Source: Callaeas wilsoni
Lineage: Eukaryota; Chordata; Aves; Passeriformes; Callaeidae
Assembly: GCA_013398955.1 (NCBI GenBank)
Contig: VWPU01001260.1
Location: 18,808-82,807 of the forward strand
DNA length: 64,000 nucleotides
Direction: 5' to 3'
Shown here: positions 23,869 to 36,182 of the stretch, in pieces
Position numbering within the stretch: the first letter of the stretch is position 1
Layout of the letters: the number at the start of each line of letters is the position of its first letter
Made by a program: the position numbers and the translations under genes
Notes under the pieces: generated by a model
What the model was told of the DNA's origin: nothing
Databases searched by the model: none
The model's input: the letters and a program-made list of their open reading frames with translations, nothing else

Positions 23869-26800
23869 ACATGACCATTGCATTGAGGCAATACTCTGTT
23901 CCTGCTAGAAAACTCTTTCCATAGTGGTAATCTGAGTTCAGATAAATATGGTTTTACATTGTTACTTCTTCATCTTGGACTTCAAGGAAGATGCCAGATT
24001 CACCCTGTTGGACCTTCAATATTTAGTGTAGAAACTGAAATATGAACATGTGAAAGTTGTTCCTTACCAGATGAACATGATTATGTGAAGTGCATTAAAA
24101 TTGTTGCCACCAGGGAATCAGCCAAAATCTGTACCATCCTCAGCAGAAGGATTTGGTCTGTTATTAATCCCATCAGTTCACAAATCAGGGCTACAAGTAG
24201 ACCCCCAGCTGATTTTAGAGTTTGTGTTACAGTGAAGCCCGGTAATTTTTCCTTCATTCTGCACCTGGTTAGAAGTTTAGGATTTCTTCTTCAGGATTCA
24301 GATCTCGTCACTGGCCTTTATCTGCTCTCAGTAATGCACTCTGCAGCCTTTTAGAATTTGACTGAGACTGCCAACATGCTACATAGCTCATTTAATTAAT
24401 AGCACGTGATGCCAGTCCTTCATAACTGAACCACTGCAGTGTTTCCTGGGTGGAATGTAAGGTGTTACACGTGAAACATAAAGCTTCCTAATCTTTAGAA
24501 GAGATCAGCTTTTTCCTTCCCCGTGGAGTGCTGTCACAGCTGTAACTAAGCGACAAATGTAAATAAGTCACTTAAGTATTTTTGGAAGTATGTCTAGACT
24601 CTGAAACTTAGTCTTTCTTTTTATTTGAAATAACATAAATCCATTCAGCTTTCAGATATACTGTGGGACAAGAAAGAATGAGTAAAATGGGAATTTGGAA
24701 TGAGGTGGTAGTTTTTCACATGGTTTTTCAGTCTAAAATTCTTCTGGTTACATACCTTTGTTGAGTCTAAACTATTCTAAATGTTGGTTAAATTGAGGTA
24801 TAGGAAAAATAGACATTTTTTTAAATCAAAGTGAAAAAGTCAATACCTGAAAATACCTTCCAATACTGCACAAAAGGTTATTGAGAAAACTGTGGGACTA
24901 TAAAGGTCTTCTATTTTAAACAAAAAGGTATTTCATGTCTTGCTTAATGGATGGTTTCATGTCCATGTTGTGTAATTACAAGTGTTGTTGAAACTATTGT
25001 CCTCTAAGTTATTTGTAAAAATCCTCATGTAAGATAACAAGGAGTAAAACCAATTCAAGTGAATTTAATGACCCTGCTTACTTTAATGCACTGTTTAAAA
25101 TCTCATGTGTCTTAGAAATCTTTTAAACATAAATTCTTCTTGGTCACAAAATACTTTGATTTGCCCAGTGATGCTTTACATAGATAAGATCACCTGATTG
25201 TAGCAGAAATCGAAGGGAATAGGTCTGTTTTTATTAATTTATTAGTTCTGTGGACAAAAAACTTGCAGAAGTTCAGTGCTAACCATTTAACGTGTAGTCT
25301 GGTTTACATAAGTCAGGTACCGTAATCTGTTCCCAATTCTGAATTTCAGAAAACTGTCACTGAGGCCACTTAAATATTGTGGGAACATTCGGTGCTAATG
25401 CTCAGCTCTTTTAACCAGGACATTAATTGTAATTTGAGTGTACAATGTTTTACCCAGTTTGGAGAGATAGTTTTATTTTACTCCAGAAAAAAAACCAAAA
25501 AATAAATCTGTATATTGAATGAAGGTATTGTCTATGCAGCATCAATAGTTATGCCTTCTATCTTCTTTAAAAAATGTTTTTGTTCATAATACAAAGAAGA
25601 CTCCTTTCAGAATGCTTATGATTGGTTTCATGAGAAGTATGCCACAGTTAGGAGTGGAAACACACAATATTTCACTTACCTTGTAGTCTCACAGTAAAAG
25701 GCTTTGTAAAAGAGAGATTTGGGTCTTAAAACAGTATCAAGGCATCACTTTTCCATGTCTGTTGGAGAGTATAGGCTAGAGTTGGTTTGGGCTTGGGTTT
25801 TTTTTAATTGAAATAACAATTTCAGAATCAGGTAAATGTTGAAGTTAGCCAGGCTGTTTTTATATTGCAATATTTAACTTCTATTAAGAACTAAATCACA
25901 ATGCACACTGTTAGTATTTACTCCATATACATTTGATAATGTGTTTCATTTTATTTCCAGGATTTCCTATTTACTGCAGCATACACTATTGAAATTTGCA
26001 GGGAGAAGCTCTTCAGGATAGACACCTAAAAATACTGTTTATATTTCTTTTATAAACCTTGTTTTATATACATTTTATAAAATGCAGTTTTTTCTTTACT
26101 ACAAAACCTCAGATTTAGGATTATGAAATATGGCTTCCTCAAGATTAGTACCAGTCTTTGCAGCTTCAGTTGCAGAAGCTTAACTGTGACAAACACAGTA
26201 AACCCCTGAAAACTAAGCTGCAGTCTGTTTTACATGCTGATGCTAGCTTGGGGAATGACAGAAAAAGTGCTGCTGTAATTTATGCCAGTGAGGCACAAAG
26301 ATGGATTAAAGCCATGTTTGCTCCCCTCCTCCCATCCAGACTTGAGCCAGCGTTCCTTCACTAGTCTGGAAAAACTGGCTCTATATTAGGTCTCTCCTGC
26401 TAAGGCCATTGATTTACTCAACTATATTTTTTAAAAGTTGACAAAATACTTACTTGATTGTTACAAAGGATAAATGAATGCCAGAGGTCTGTATTAGAAA
26501 CACATTGGAAAGAGAGGTTTCTTTTCTATTTGGCAAAAAAATAAGCGTTTGTTTGGGTTTTAGTACTGCCACTAACCTTTAAAGGAAGAAAGAAAAAAAC
26601 CTTCTGCTGTAAATCTTTCTTTTTTTCTTCCAGTTTTGTCTCCACCTTCACCCCTGTACTGCTAGAATATAGTCAGACTTTGCTTGATCTGTAAATGCCA
26701 GCCGCTACCCCACTGCTGCAGTCAGTAATTCATATTAACAAATCGTTCTTCTGCTGACATTGTATATTGATTGCCTCTAGCTGTTCAACGTGTCTGAGAA

Positions 26801-27328
26801 ACTCAGAGCATTTAAAGTGGGGTTTTTTGCTTGTTTATTTTTTGTTAATTCCTCTATATCTGAGCTTGTTTGGACTAGGCATCTGAGTTTTGACTACTGT
26901 TTGACTTAAATTCAGAGATGATCCATGCTTCAGTCAAGGGATATCTAGTGTTAGATTTACTGTCTGGAAATCTGACTGTTTTTATTGCCAGCAAATCTAG
27001 TGAAGAATGAAGAAATAATCTTCTGAATCTTTATTAGCCTGGCTTGAGGTTCCTGCATATTTACACACCTTTTCAGGCACCCCAATTTCATCTCAATGAA
27101 TGACATATTTAAGAAGTAAGGATTTGGATATATTCAGAATGAGAGAGGGAGGGGCAAAAGAAAAGGGAGGGTGTCCCGAGAAAGCTGAACGTTTTAAAAA
27201 TCTGAGTACTTTTGTGCTAGAAATACTCTCCTCTCCTTTCTTTTCATGCCAAGTCTGTGCTATGGTGATACAATAATGCCTGACTGCTTGTGTAAACTTG
27301 GGAAGTGATTTTCTGACTGACTTTAGAG

Positions 27329-27425
27329 TATCAGATGTTGTACCAGCTATTGCAAGAGACAGGATGCTGGACTGGATGGATCGCTGGTCTATTCCAGTAT
27401 GGTGGCTCCCATGTCCTTGTAGTAA
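27329..27425 (+). mobile_element. Ancient L3/CR1-like LINE 3' end, sense
   Basis: The segment gacaggatgctggactggat, followed by ggatcgctggtctattccagtatggtggctcc, matches the characteristic 3' tail of old amniote CR1/L3 elements (consensus style: gatactggactagatgg, ctggtctgacccagtatgg). It is short and diverged, so the call rests on landmark order only. Confidence 0.7.
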
Positions 27426-28376
27426 ATGCTAAGTAGAGTTTTTCTGTACTGGTGTGCTGTCTGGAGCAACATCTGGAATTTGCATTTTAGTCTTCCATAC
27501 CAATCTACCAGGAGCAGTTGTCTATTTAAAGCACTCGTCTTCTTGCATCAAACTCCTTAACATTTTTGTGAAGGGGTCAAGGATGTAGTGTAAATATGCT
27601 ATATATATGAATTGTTATAGAACAGAAGCAATATCAAGATAGGATAACTGAATTTTATATAGAAAAATATTTATTGCTTGAAAAAGTAAGTCATCACAGT
27701 TTTACATAGTTCTCCTGATACTATGAGAACTTATCACATTTTACCACAGATTATCACTGAATAAGGTGAGCTTTTTCATAGTTAAGGTGACTTCCCTTTC
27801 TCTTAGAAGATTACTTACAATTAAATGTTTTTTAAAGAGAAAAAGATTCTTAGTACAATCTTGAACAAACCAAGGATACTATACTCTATTAGTCTTCACC
27901 AAGATTAGATTACTTTGTTGTTACCTTTGCAAAAACTGGTATCTTTGAGGTTCTTTTTAAGCTGGAGGTCCCATGGTTAGTGAAACTGTTAGTTCCTTCT
28001 TAAAAGTTTTGCAGTGATTATTTTGTGGTAAAACTAAGCATATTACATTCAAATAAACTATCTCAAAAAGTATTATTTTAGAAATATCTGCAGAAGTTCT
28101 GATCATTTTATGCTGTAGACCAACACAAAGAGAAAATATGAACAATTAATTCTTTGGTCTGTGGAGGACCCAAAACTTGCTGGTTATTCTGAAGAGGTTA
28201 AGCCAATTTTCAGTCCTCCAGTAACTGTAATACACAAATTCAAAGGGATAGTCAAAGTTAACAGAAGTGTACAGGCTGACTTTGTATAACATTTTTAAAG
28301 CATGTTTTCATCAGTTTTACCTGCTTAACACTGGGGACATTTTTGCTTTGTGCAAGAGCAGCACTAATACCTCCAT

Positions 28377-28971
28377 TGTCATCGTGGTTTAACCCAGCCA
28401 GCAACCAAGCCCTACGCAGCTGCTGGCTCAGTGCCCCACCAGCAGGGTCCGAGAGAGAATCAGAAGGGTGAAACCTGAAAAACTCGTGGGTTGAGATAAA
28501 CACAGTTTAATAGGGAAAGCAAAAGCCCCCCACAAAAGCAGAGTGAAACAAGGAATTAATTTCCCGCCTGCCATGGGCAGGCAGGTGTTACCTCCAGGAG
28601 AGCAGGGCCACATCCTGCATGACAGTAACTTAGGAAGACAAACACCATCGGTCCAAACATCTCCACTTCCTCCTCCTTCTTCTCCCCACTTTATATACTG
28701 AGCACGATGTCACACGGTCTGGAATATCCCGTTGGTCAGCTGGGGTCACCTGTCCTGGCCGTGTCTCCTCCCAATGTCCCAGGTACCCCCAGCCCCCTCA
28801 CCAGTGTGGCAGCACGAGAAGCAGAAAAGGCCTTGGCTCTGTGTGAGCCCTGCCCAGCAATAACAAAAGCATCACAATATTAGCAACCCTGTGTTCAGCA
28901 CAAATCTAAAATACAGCCCCACACCAGCCACTGCGAAGAAGGTTAACTCTAACCCAGCCTAAACCAGTACA
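28377..28971 (-). mobile_element. ERVL-type solo LTR, antisense to CWC27
   Basis: On the minus strand the element starts TGTACTGGTTTAGGCTGGGT and runs AGAGTTAACC, the conserved 5' end of a common bird ERVL-family LTR. It ends near the TTAAACCACG motif. Promoter-like TATATAAA is at 28690-28697 (minus) and the ATTAAA polyadenylation signal at 28506-28511 (minus), in the right order for minus orientation. It is much richer in G+C than the surrounding intron. TG...CA ends can be set at 28377 and 28971, but the flanking 5-mers (tccat, aacag) do not match, so the end or the duplication has decayed. No internal coding region is present. Confidence 0.87.
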
Positions 28972-29539
28972 AACAGCTGAAAGCTGAAATATTGTAAGCT
29001 AATAGACTCTTTTGGGTCTTGAAATTAACCTCAGGAGAGTGCAGGGGGGGCAGTGTTTATAGCAATAGTAAAATCTAAAATTTCTGTGTAAAATCTGTAC
29101 CATAATCACTTACATGGATTGAAACAGTATTATTTTGATGTAGTATTTGATGTGAATACTTAACATTTGAAGTGGACTGCAATATGGCACATAGCTGTAT
29201 TCATAACTATTTCCTCACTACTCTTCTAAGCATTTTTTTGACATTTAAAAGCTCTATGGAATAACTATTTATTTGGATTTTGCTAGATCTGAATAGCAAA
29301 CCTTATTTCTCTTTTTAAATATCAAGTCAATAAACATGAAAAATACAGGGTGTTAGGAAAGTATTAAAAAAAAGGAACAAGATATCTCATCATTAGGTAG
29401 GGAGATGAGGAAAGAGAAACAAGGAATGTGGAATAGTGAGAACAACTACTGAAAAAAAGAAAGAGTGAAATCTCTTAGTAGTAACAAACACAGCAGAAAC
29501 CTATGACCAGAAATTATTACTAGAAAGCATCGTGTGAGT

Positions 29540-29833
29540 CAGTCTCTTCTCCCAGTTAACAAGTGATGGGACAAGAGCATGTGGCCTTAAGTTGTGCCAG
29601 GGAAGGTTTAGATTGGATATTGGGGAAAATTTTCTTGACCACAAAGGTTGTCAGGCATCGGAACAGGCTGCCCAGGGAAACGGCTGAGTCACCATCCCTG
29701 GTGGTATTTAAAAGACAGGTAAATGTGGCACTTGAGGACATGGTTTAGTGGGCTTGGCAGTGCTGGATCAACAGTCAGATTTTTTGATCCAAAAGGTCTT
29801 TTCGAACCTCAGTGTTTCTATGGTTCTCTGATT
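29540..29833 (+). mobile_element. CR1 LINE 3' end, sense
   Basis: The landmarks cagtctcttctcccagttaa, aagtgatgggacaag, ggtttagattggatattggg, ggaacaggctgcccaggga, accatccctggtggtattta and tttctatggttctctgatt follow the CR1 3' end in order. It is a 5'-truncated copy of about 290 bp. Confidence 0.9.
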
Positions 29834-32800
29834 ATAAACTTAAATAAAGTGAAATCATACCTGGTTTGGCAAAGTAGGTGTGGTGGAAGTGTGTGATACA
29901 GTGTAAGGCTTAAATACCAAGTGCTACAGAGGGATACAGGCTTCCATAGGTAATTCAGCATAGCTTCAGTACTATGAGTTAATGAGACAAACAGTACTCA
30001 AGGAAATTGTTTCCTGAAACAGCTTTTTTGAGACAGAAGTGGCTGTGTGAAACAGTGAAAGTAGAGAGATGAATCCATCTTTGAGACTGGGTCTATCATG
30101 GTACTTAGGATATCAACCCTCATTGCTGTAAGAATTAAAACCTGCTTAAAGTACTTGGTATAAAATTGTTTTTCTTTTAATGATCTGTAAGGGAGAGAAA
30201 CTTGGATTACAAGACTCCTTTGCATGAAAAGAGGGATGATGGGTTATGTTACACAAGAAGAAAAACAAATCTGGATGGTGAGACAGGGTAGACAGAAGCT
30301 AAGAAATTTGCTTACAGGAGTTGTGTTACACAGAGCACTTAGTGATAGTTGCAGATTTCATTAGAGACATAAACATACTTGCTCTCTCCTGCTGCATTGT
30401 GTTTACAAAATTATTTGTAAAGCTCTTGGACACACTCGTGCAACGAATAATGACAGCAGCCTGATCCAAGAGGCTTATTTTCTTGTAGCATCTCAATTTA
30501 AAAAAATAAAAGCTGGAAAAAGATTAGATGTTTATTATGTATTTCTTCCTTCAAAATTCTCTTTGTTTTGTGGCTTTGACATTCTTTTTGCCTTGTTTGT
30601 ACTCATGTTCTCTTGCCTTCTCTAGGCTTCTTTTTAATTGTCATTTGACAACTTTCTTCATTTATATTTTGATCAGTCTCTTTCTATTTTTATTTCTCAT
30701 TCTTATACTATTTTAGTCTTTGCCTTCCTCAATTTCTTTCTTTTTAGTCTCTTAACTGTCTCTCAGTTCTCAAATGTCTGTCCTCTTTCTGTGCCACCCA
30801 CTACTCTGCTAAGAGTGGAGAGAGTGCTAGTAAGTTCATTCTTCTAGAACAGCCTAATTTGTTTCCTTGGGAGAGGGATCCCCAAGGATCTCTGATGCTT
30901 TGATCTGTGGATTCTCATCTGTTTTCTGATCTGTTCACTTGAGTTGCTTTTCTGTCTACTGCCTAGGTATCTTGAGAATGATGGAAGAAAGTGCTAGAAT
31001 GTTTCCTACATTAATTATTAATGCTTACACTTCAACATTTACTGTATTTGAAGGAAAATGTTAGCATCAAGTAGAACATAATTTACAGAACGCAGTAGTG
31101 TTTGAGTACTTCTCATTGTTTTTGTTTTAAATATGGGATGCTTTGTGAGACTGAGAAAAATAGGAAGCATGTTACTTGCAAGCAATATTCAACTCAGAAA
31201 CAAATGGTACTTACTAGTAGTTATGGTCCATATTGGTCTCATGTTTTTAGACAGCCTATACAATGCAAGAGGCAACACTGAATTTCTTGACACAGATACT
31301 TATTCCTTCTGTATTCATTTCAAGCAACCTGATGGAAAGAACCAATAGCTATCATAAAACATAGCCATAATGTTCAAAATGCCCTAAATTTTCTAGCAAC
31401 ATGATTAGTTGCTTTATTTATTTTGTGTGCATTTAGTGCAAAAACAAGAAGTATGGCACCAACTTCAGTGTTTTATGCAGGCACCTCCAAAGTGCAGGCA
31501 CCTGCCTGAAACTATGTAAGAATTTACTGCTGCTCTGCTAGAAACTACCACCGTTACAACAGAGTTGGCAGGAGGTGACTTTTGCTCACACCTGTTGATG
31601 ATTTCCTGCTTTGCTCTGTAGGGCCACCTGTGCAAGGAACGTTGAAGGGGGCAGTAGGCAGGTGGTAACAGCCAACAGCTATATCAGTTTGAAAAACAAA
31701 TGTCGTCTTAGGCAATACAGCTTTGCACTTTCATTTCAGTTAGTATAAAAATCACTGATGCATGAGTGCACCTGGAGGTTTCAGCTTCATCAGCACAGCA
31801 AAAGCATAGTGCTTACTTACTCTTGCCAAGATTCAAAATTATTCAGTTCACTGGTTGCCACTTCAATTTCTCCCAGAGGGGGTTCTGGAAAGGCCAGAGC
31901 TGTTGGACTACGGGACTTCTCTTTATGCTACACTTAACAAGACTACCACCTGTCAGCAGCTGGCATATGGTTCAGATCCAGTGCATGGCTCACACATCTC
32001 AAAAGCAGAGGGATTACAGTATATCATATCTTTTCCTACAAGTACCGTCTCACTAGAGTGGTTCAAAAGAGACTGATCTGTTTGCTGACCCGAGAATATC
32101 ACTAGGCCGTAAGAGTATCCACGTACCTTTGAAATCCTGTGCTGTCTCTGAAACTGTCTTAAGTTAATTAATGTATTTCAGTCTAATGTTTCTAGACATT
32201 CCATTTTGGAATACAGAAGAGCACCAGCTACTGAGTGTTCTTTAGTAATGCTAAAGGAGAGAAATGCGGGGCGGGAGGACAGCTGCTCCCCCATTACATG
32301 GGATAGGACCATGGTCAACCTGTAGGATGCTGTCATCTGGTCAGGGTAAAAATCAACCTCTTCACAATAAATCCATGCAAAGATTGCTCATTCACTTCTG
32401 TTAAGAAAATAATTTTGTGATTATGTCTTCTATTAAAGAAGGACAACAACTTTCACCCCTAGGTACTTCAAACCCAGAGTCATCAGTTTTGAAAAGCTAT
32501 TTTATTTTACAGATTTTTAGCAAAAAAACCAAGCTGCAAAACTGAGGGTTTGATTTCTTTTGAGTTTTGCTAGGTAGAAGTGACTACCTCTCATCCTCTT
32601 GTATAAAATGAACTGTCAACAATCAGAGATAAGCACAAGTTAGTGGGTTCCTGAAGACCAGGGATAAAGAGATGAAGTTACTGCTTTCAGCACAGTGACT
32701 GCAGAATCATGACTGGGCAGCCGGCTCCTCACCAAGAACCCAGGAGCATGCAGAAGGGAAGAGAGCTATAAATTGAACAAGGAAGAGTCTTATGAAATTT

Positions 32801-34274
32801 TTATTTGTGGAACTACGCCCTAACTCTGCACTTGGAAAATTATGCAAATGCAAACTTCTGTAGGAGGAACTTGAGTAAGATTAGTTTAAATTCAAATGCT
32901 TAATATAGAAATAATTATTAAATGCTTCCTATGTTCCTTTAAAAAAACCTCCAATTTTAATTGCTTTTGAAAAGCAGTATTCACTGTGATTCACCATATA
33001 TATAGATGCAGAACAAGTCTACCTGTGAAGATGTGTGACTTGCTAAAATAAGCTTAAGTTCACAGAAGGAAAATATTTCTTAAAATCTCCACTGCAGACT
33101 GTGTTTATTTTGCTTTACCTCTGAGATGCTGCATCTAAAATTGATTCTGGGAATATCAAAAAGTTTTTTAATATTGGCTTATTTTTAATCACAGCTGGGA
33201 ATGTCTTAGTGGAAAGTTAGGAATAAGAGTCAGAGACTATGATTTCTTTCAGCTCTTGGGGAGAAGTAAATATTGCTTAGTCTGAATCTACTGCATCTAA
33301 CTTGCAAACTGCTTGGGACACTGTATGGCCTGACCCAGGAATTAGAGATGTGTTTAATTCCTATTAGTTGTATCCTGCATGTTATGTCCTGTACTTAATA
33401 TTCTTGGAAAACCTGAGTTGATGAAAGGACTAAGTGTGACTACACCTCTACTTACACTCCTATAACACACTTCAAAACCATGCACCAAGGAATGACTCCA
33501 TCTCTTAGGCCTGTACTTGAATTCAGACTAGGATAGAGGGATTTGATATGTGTACTCATCTTTAATAAGTTGAGAAGAATATGACAAATGCAGAAAGCAT
33601 GTTAGCTAAAATAAATTACTTCAGTCCCTCCACTGTGAGACAATGTTTTTATAATTAAACTACAAATACGCAACCATGAGTCACTCTGGTGGTACATTAT
33701 GTTATTCTGAATTGTAGAGATGACTAAAAAAAATAAGTTTGGGTGTTAGTAGTGTGGACAGGGTTATAAACTACCTAAGTTTTTTACACTGGGAACAATT
33801 CTTAAGTATTTATGAAACACATATGTCAAGAATCAGTTGTGATGAAAATTCTCAATTTTTGTTTCTAGTGATTCTCTAAAGCATTCAAGCAGATCACGTA
33901 TGGTCTATAGCTTTGAATTTTTTCTGGTTTCTTTAACAGTACTATATTGTAATCTGCAGTAACTGAGCTGGTTCTCCCTCCCTTTCTTTATGTATGGAGA
34001 TTTGCACTAAAGCTGTTTGAAAACTGTTTAGTTCAGAATGTCTTCCACGTTGCAAGAGACCAGTAAAACAGTACTTCATTGACCACAAAACTTTCCTTTT
34101 GAAACTTGGTTGTTTTTCCTGAATTTTCTGTCACAAAGACTGTTGACAAAGACATATACTTAGATTCAGATCAGTATAGTTCTTAAGTTGTCCCATCGAA
34201 GTCAAAGATGTTTTTGAAATTGATCACACAAAATCCAAAGATAAAGTGTGATTTTTGCCTAGACATATGAGTTT

Positions 34275-34945
34275 GCCCTGGAAAAATCATTAACCACCTC
34301 TCTAGGCAACCTGTTTCAGCGTTTCACCACCCTTGTATTAAAAAATATCTTTCTTACCTCCTCTGAATCTGCACTCTTTTGGTTTAAAACCTTTACCCTT
34401 TGCCCTATAACAACAGCCTCTGCTAAAGAGTCTGTCACCATCTGTCCTAGTAAGTCCTGTTGTGTACTGAAAGTCTGCAACAAGATCTCCTGAGAGCCTT
34501 CTCTTCTCCAGGCTGAACAGTCCCAGCTCTCATCCTGTCCTTACAGGAGAGCTGCTCCATCCCTCTATCATCTTGCTGGCCCCCTCTGAACTTGCTCCAG
34601 CTGTTCCATGTCCTTCCTTCCAGTGCTGCGACCCCAGAGCTGGACACAGCACTGCAGGTGGGGTCTCACCAGAGCAGAGCAGAGCAGAGGGGCAGAATCC
34701 CCTCCCTGGCCCTGCCGGCCGCGCTGCTTTGGATGCAGCCCAGGACACGTTTGGCTCTCTGGGCTGGGAGTGCCCATGGCTGGGTCATGTCCAGCCTCTC
34801 ACCCACCAGCACTCCTAAATTCCTTTTGGCAGAGCTGCTTCAATCCCTTCTCCTTCCAGCCTATGTTGATACCAGCAGGTGCCCAGGTGTAAGATCTAGT
34901 ACTTGGCTTTGTTGAACTTCCTGAGGTTCACATGGGCCACTTCTG
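34275..34945 (-). mobile_element. CR1 LINE 3' part, antisense
   Basis: On the minus strand it shows the CR1 order GEWSEEP-region remnants, KDLGVL-like sequence, [17 protein letters not shown] sequence with the gccggccgcg variant, then CAQLWG.., and the 3' UTR. The landmarks on the + strand are gaggttcacatgggccactt, ggctgggtcatgtccagcct, actgcaggtggggtctcacc and cttctcttctccaggctgaa. It contains three and a fraction AGAGC pentamers at 34671-34690. It is inverted relative to its sibling at 22876-23868, about 10.4 kb away in the same intron. Confidence 0.92.
34671..34690 (+). repeat. AGAGC pentanucleotide repeat inside CR1
   Basis: Three perfect AGAGC units and one AGAGG variant inside the antisense CR1. 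The same CR1 position in the sibling copy is an assembly gap. Confidence 0.85.
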
Positions 34946-35590
34946 CCTTATGTAACAGTGATGTTTTCAGATTACGGAAATCTGCTGAAATTAGGAAATA
35001 TCTAATGGGGAGAAAGCTTGTAATCAACAGTAGGAAAAACATTGCATTGAACAAGGCATTTGTTTAGTCTGGTATTCAGAGAATTAAAAAGCGTGATCTG
35101 AACCAAGTTAACGTGGAGCAGCAAGACATGAAGCATTCCCCTTTTGATCTTCTGTGTGCCTTCTTCAAGCATTTTCCATGTAACCTCTTCTCCACTTTTG
35201 TAAAACCCTTCACCCTGGTGAAAGGTGTCAAAAGTGACTAATAGGAAAACTTGAGAAACACTCCCTGTTCTTGGGAAAAGCTTGCCATACATTTTGGAAG
35301 ATATGCTAGACAGAAAAAGACAAGAAAACAGAGTTTAGTATGTGAAATAAAATCCAGAGACAACTGTATCTGTATTTAGCTGTATTTTTCAAAAGGAGTC
35401 TTTACAAAATTATCACCTTATAATAGAAGGGTCTTATAAGAAATTTAAAAAAAAAAAAAGGCAAAAGAAACTGAGGTCAGTTCTTTTTTTGCTATGCCCA
35501 AAAGTAAATCAAAAATCTTCCCATGCATATCATAATTACAAATCATGACTTCCATTCTTTCACTGAGTTGGAGTTTGGTTTTTTTTGTAG

Positions 35591-35753
35591 GATGTCACAT
35601 GTGCTTCAGTTTGAAGACAGAAGCAGAAAGGTGAAAGATGCAAGCATGCAGGATGAAGACACTTTTGAGATCTATGATCCACGGAATCCTGTAACTAAGA
35701 GGAGAAGAGAAGAAAGCAAAAAGATAATGAGAGAAAAAAAGGAAAGGAGATAA
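35591..35753 (+). CDS. CWC27: CWC27 last coding exon and stop
   Basis: The acceptor is a T-rich run (ttttttttgtag) ending at 35590. The first base completes the tryptophan codon split by the intron. The next 53 codons start MSHVLQFEDRSRKVKDASMQ, continue through DTFEIYDPRNPV and end in the basic cluster KRRREESKKIMREKKERR before TAA at 35751-35753. This C-terminus is almost identical to human CWC27. The terminal basic cluster resembles a bipartite nuclear localisation signal (inference). The open frame continues upstream of the acceptor to an ATG at 35523, but the splice frame and conservation show that this upstream part is intron. CWC27 works with CWC22 in the activated spliceosome, where the pair helps deposit eIF4A3 for the exon junction complex (established knowledge). 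Confidence 0.97.
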
Positions 35754-36003
35754 AAGAAGTGTAGAGCTAGCCAGAGCTGCCTTGGAAAGTGACTGCAATA
35801 CAGCACTGGCTCTTTTGCAAGCTGATCCTAAAAATACCACTGGACAAGTGTGAAAAGGAATCTCTCAAGAACCTGTCATGCAGTTTTGAAGCAGAGCTAT
35901 CATATGTTTCTTAAGTTGTGCGGTCAAGTGCTCTCACTGCATTCATTATGCAGCCTCTCTAAAGGTTTTTAGAATGATGTATTTAATAAAACAGCTGACT
36001 TGA
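35754..36003 (+). other. CWC27: CWC27 3' untranslated region
   Basis: The sequence from the CWC27 stop codon to the probable cleavage site about 13-20 bases after AATAAA (35985-35990) is a short 3' UTR of roughly 250 bases. No repeat is recognisable inside it. A U/GU-rich downstream element (about 36004-36020, ttttttctgtgtttta) supports cleavage near 36003. The exact cleavage base cannot be read from sequence. Confidence 0.75.
35985..35990 (+). terminator. CWC27: Polyadenylation signal AATAAA of CWC27
   Basis: A canonical AATAAA lies 232 bases after the CWC27 stop codon and is followed by a T/GT-rich element from about 36004. It is the first canonical signal after the stop. A second AATAAA lies at 36060-36065, which could serve as a weaker alternative site. 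Confidence 0.8.
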
Positions 36004-36059
36004 CTTTTTTCTGTGTTTTAATTACAGTAGTCAAAATCATTGTTTAATCAAAATATGGT

Positions 36060-36065
36060 AATAAA
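36060..36065 (+). terminator. Possible alternative polyadenylation signal
   Basis: A second AATAAA lies 75 bases after the main CWC27 signal and is followed by A/T-rich sequence with a T-run (attttt) a few bases later. Whether it is used is unknown. Confidence 0.35.
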
Positions 36066-36130
36066 AAATTTTTCTACATAATGAATGAGAATTTTTCTAA
36101 GTGAGGGTGAAATTAGAAGATGGAAACCCA

Positions 36131-36182
36131 GGCTTTTAAGATTTTATGAAAGTACAGGCTTTTAAGATTTTATGAAAGTACA
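36131..36182 (+). repeat. Perfect 26-bp tandem duplication
   Basis: A 26-base unit beginning ggcttttaagattttatg and ending gaaagtaca occurs twice back to back (36131-36156, 36157-36182) with no mismatch, 130-180 bases past the CWC27 polyadenylation site. Perfect identity suggests a recent event or an assembly/sequencing duplication. Confidence 0.9.

Larger units (their letters stand above)
18412..35590 (+). other. CWC27: CWC27 last intron, 17.2 kb, repeat-rich
   Basis: Intron between the penultimate and last coding exons. It carries an antisense CR1 tail (19363-19640), a long sense CR1 with an assembly gap (22876-23868), an old L3-like CR1 tail (27329-27425), an antisense ERVL-type LTR (28377-28971), a sense CR1 tail (29540-29833) and an antisense CR1 (34275-34945). 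The rest is AT-rich with no exon-like signal that I can support. Confidence 0.8.

Noticed and set aside
35523..35590. ATG and open frame upstream of the last CWC27 exon
   Set aside because: This is intron: the T-rich acceptor at 35590 and the split tryptophan codon show that the exon starts at 35591.
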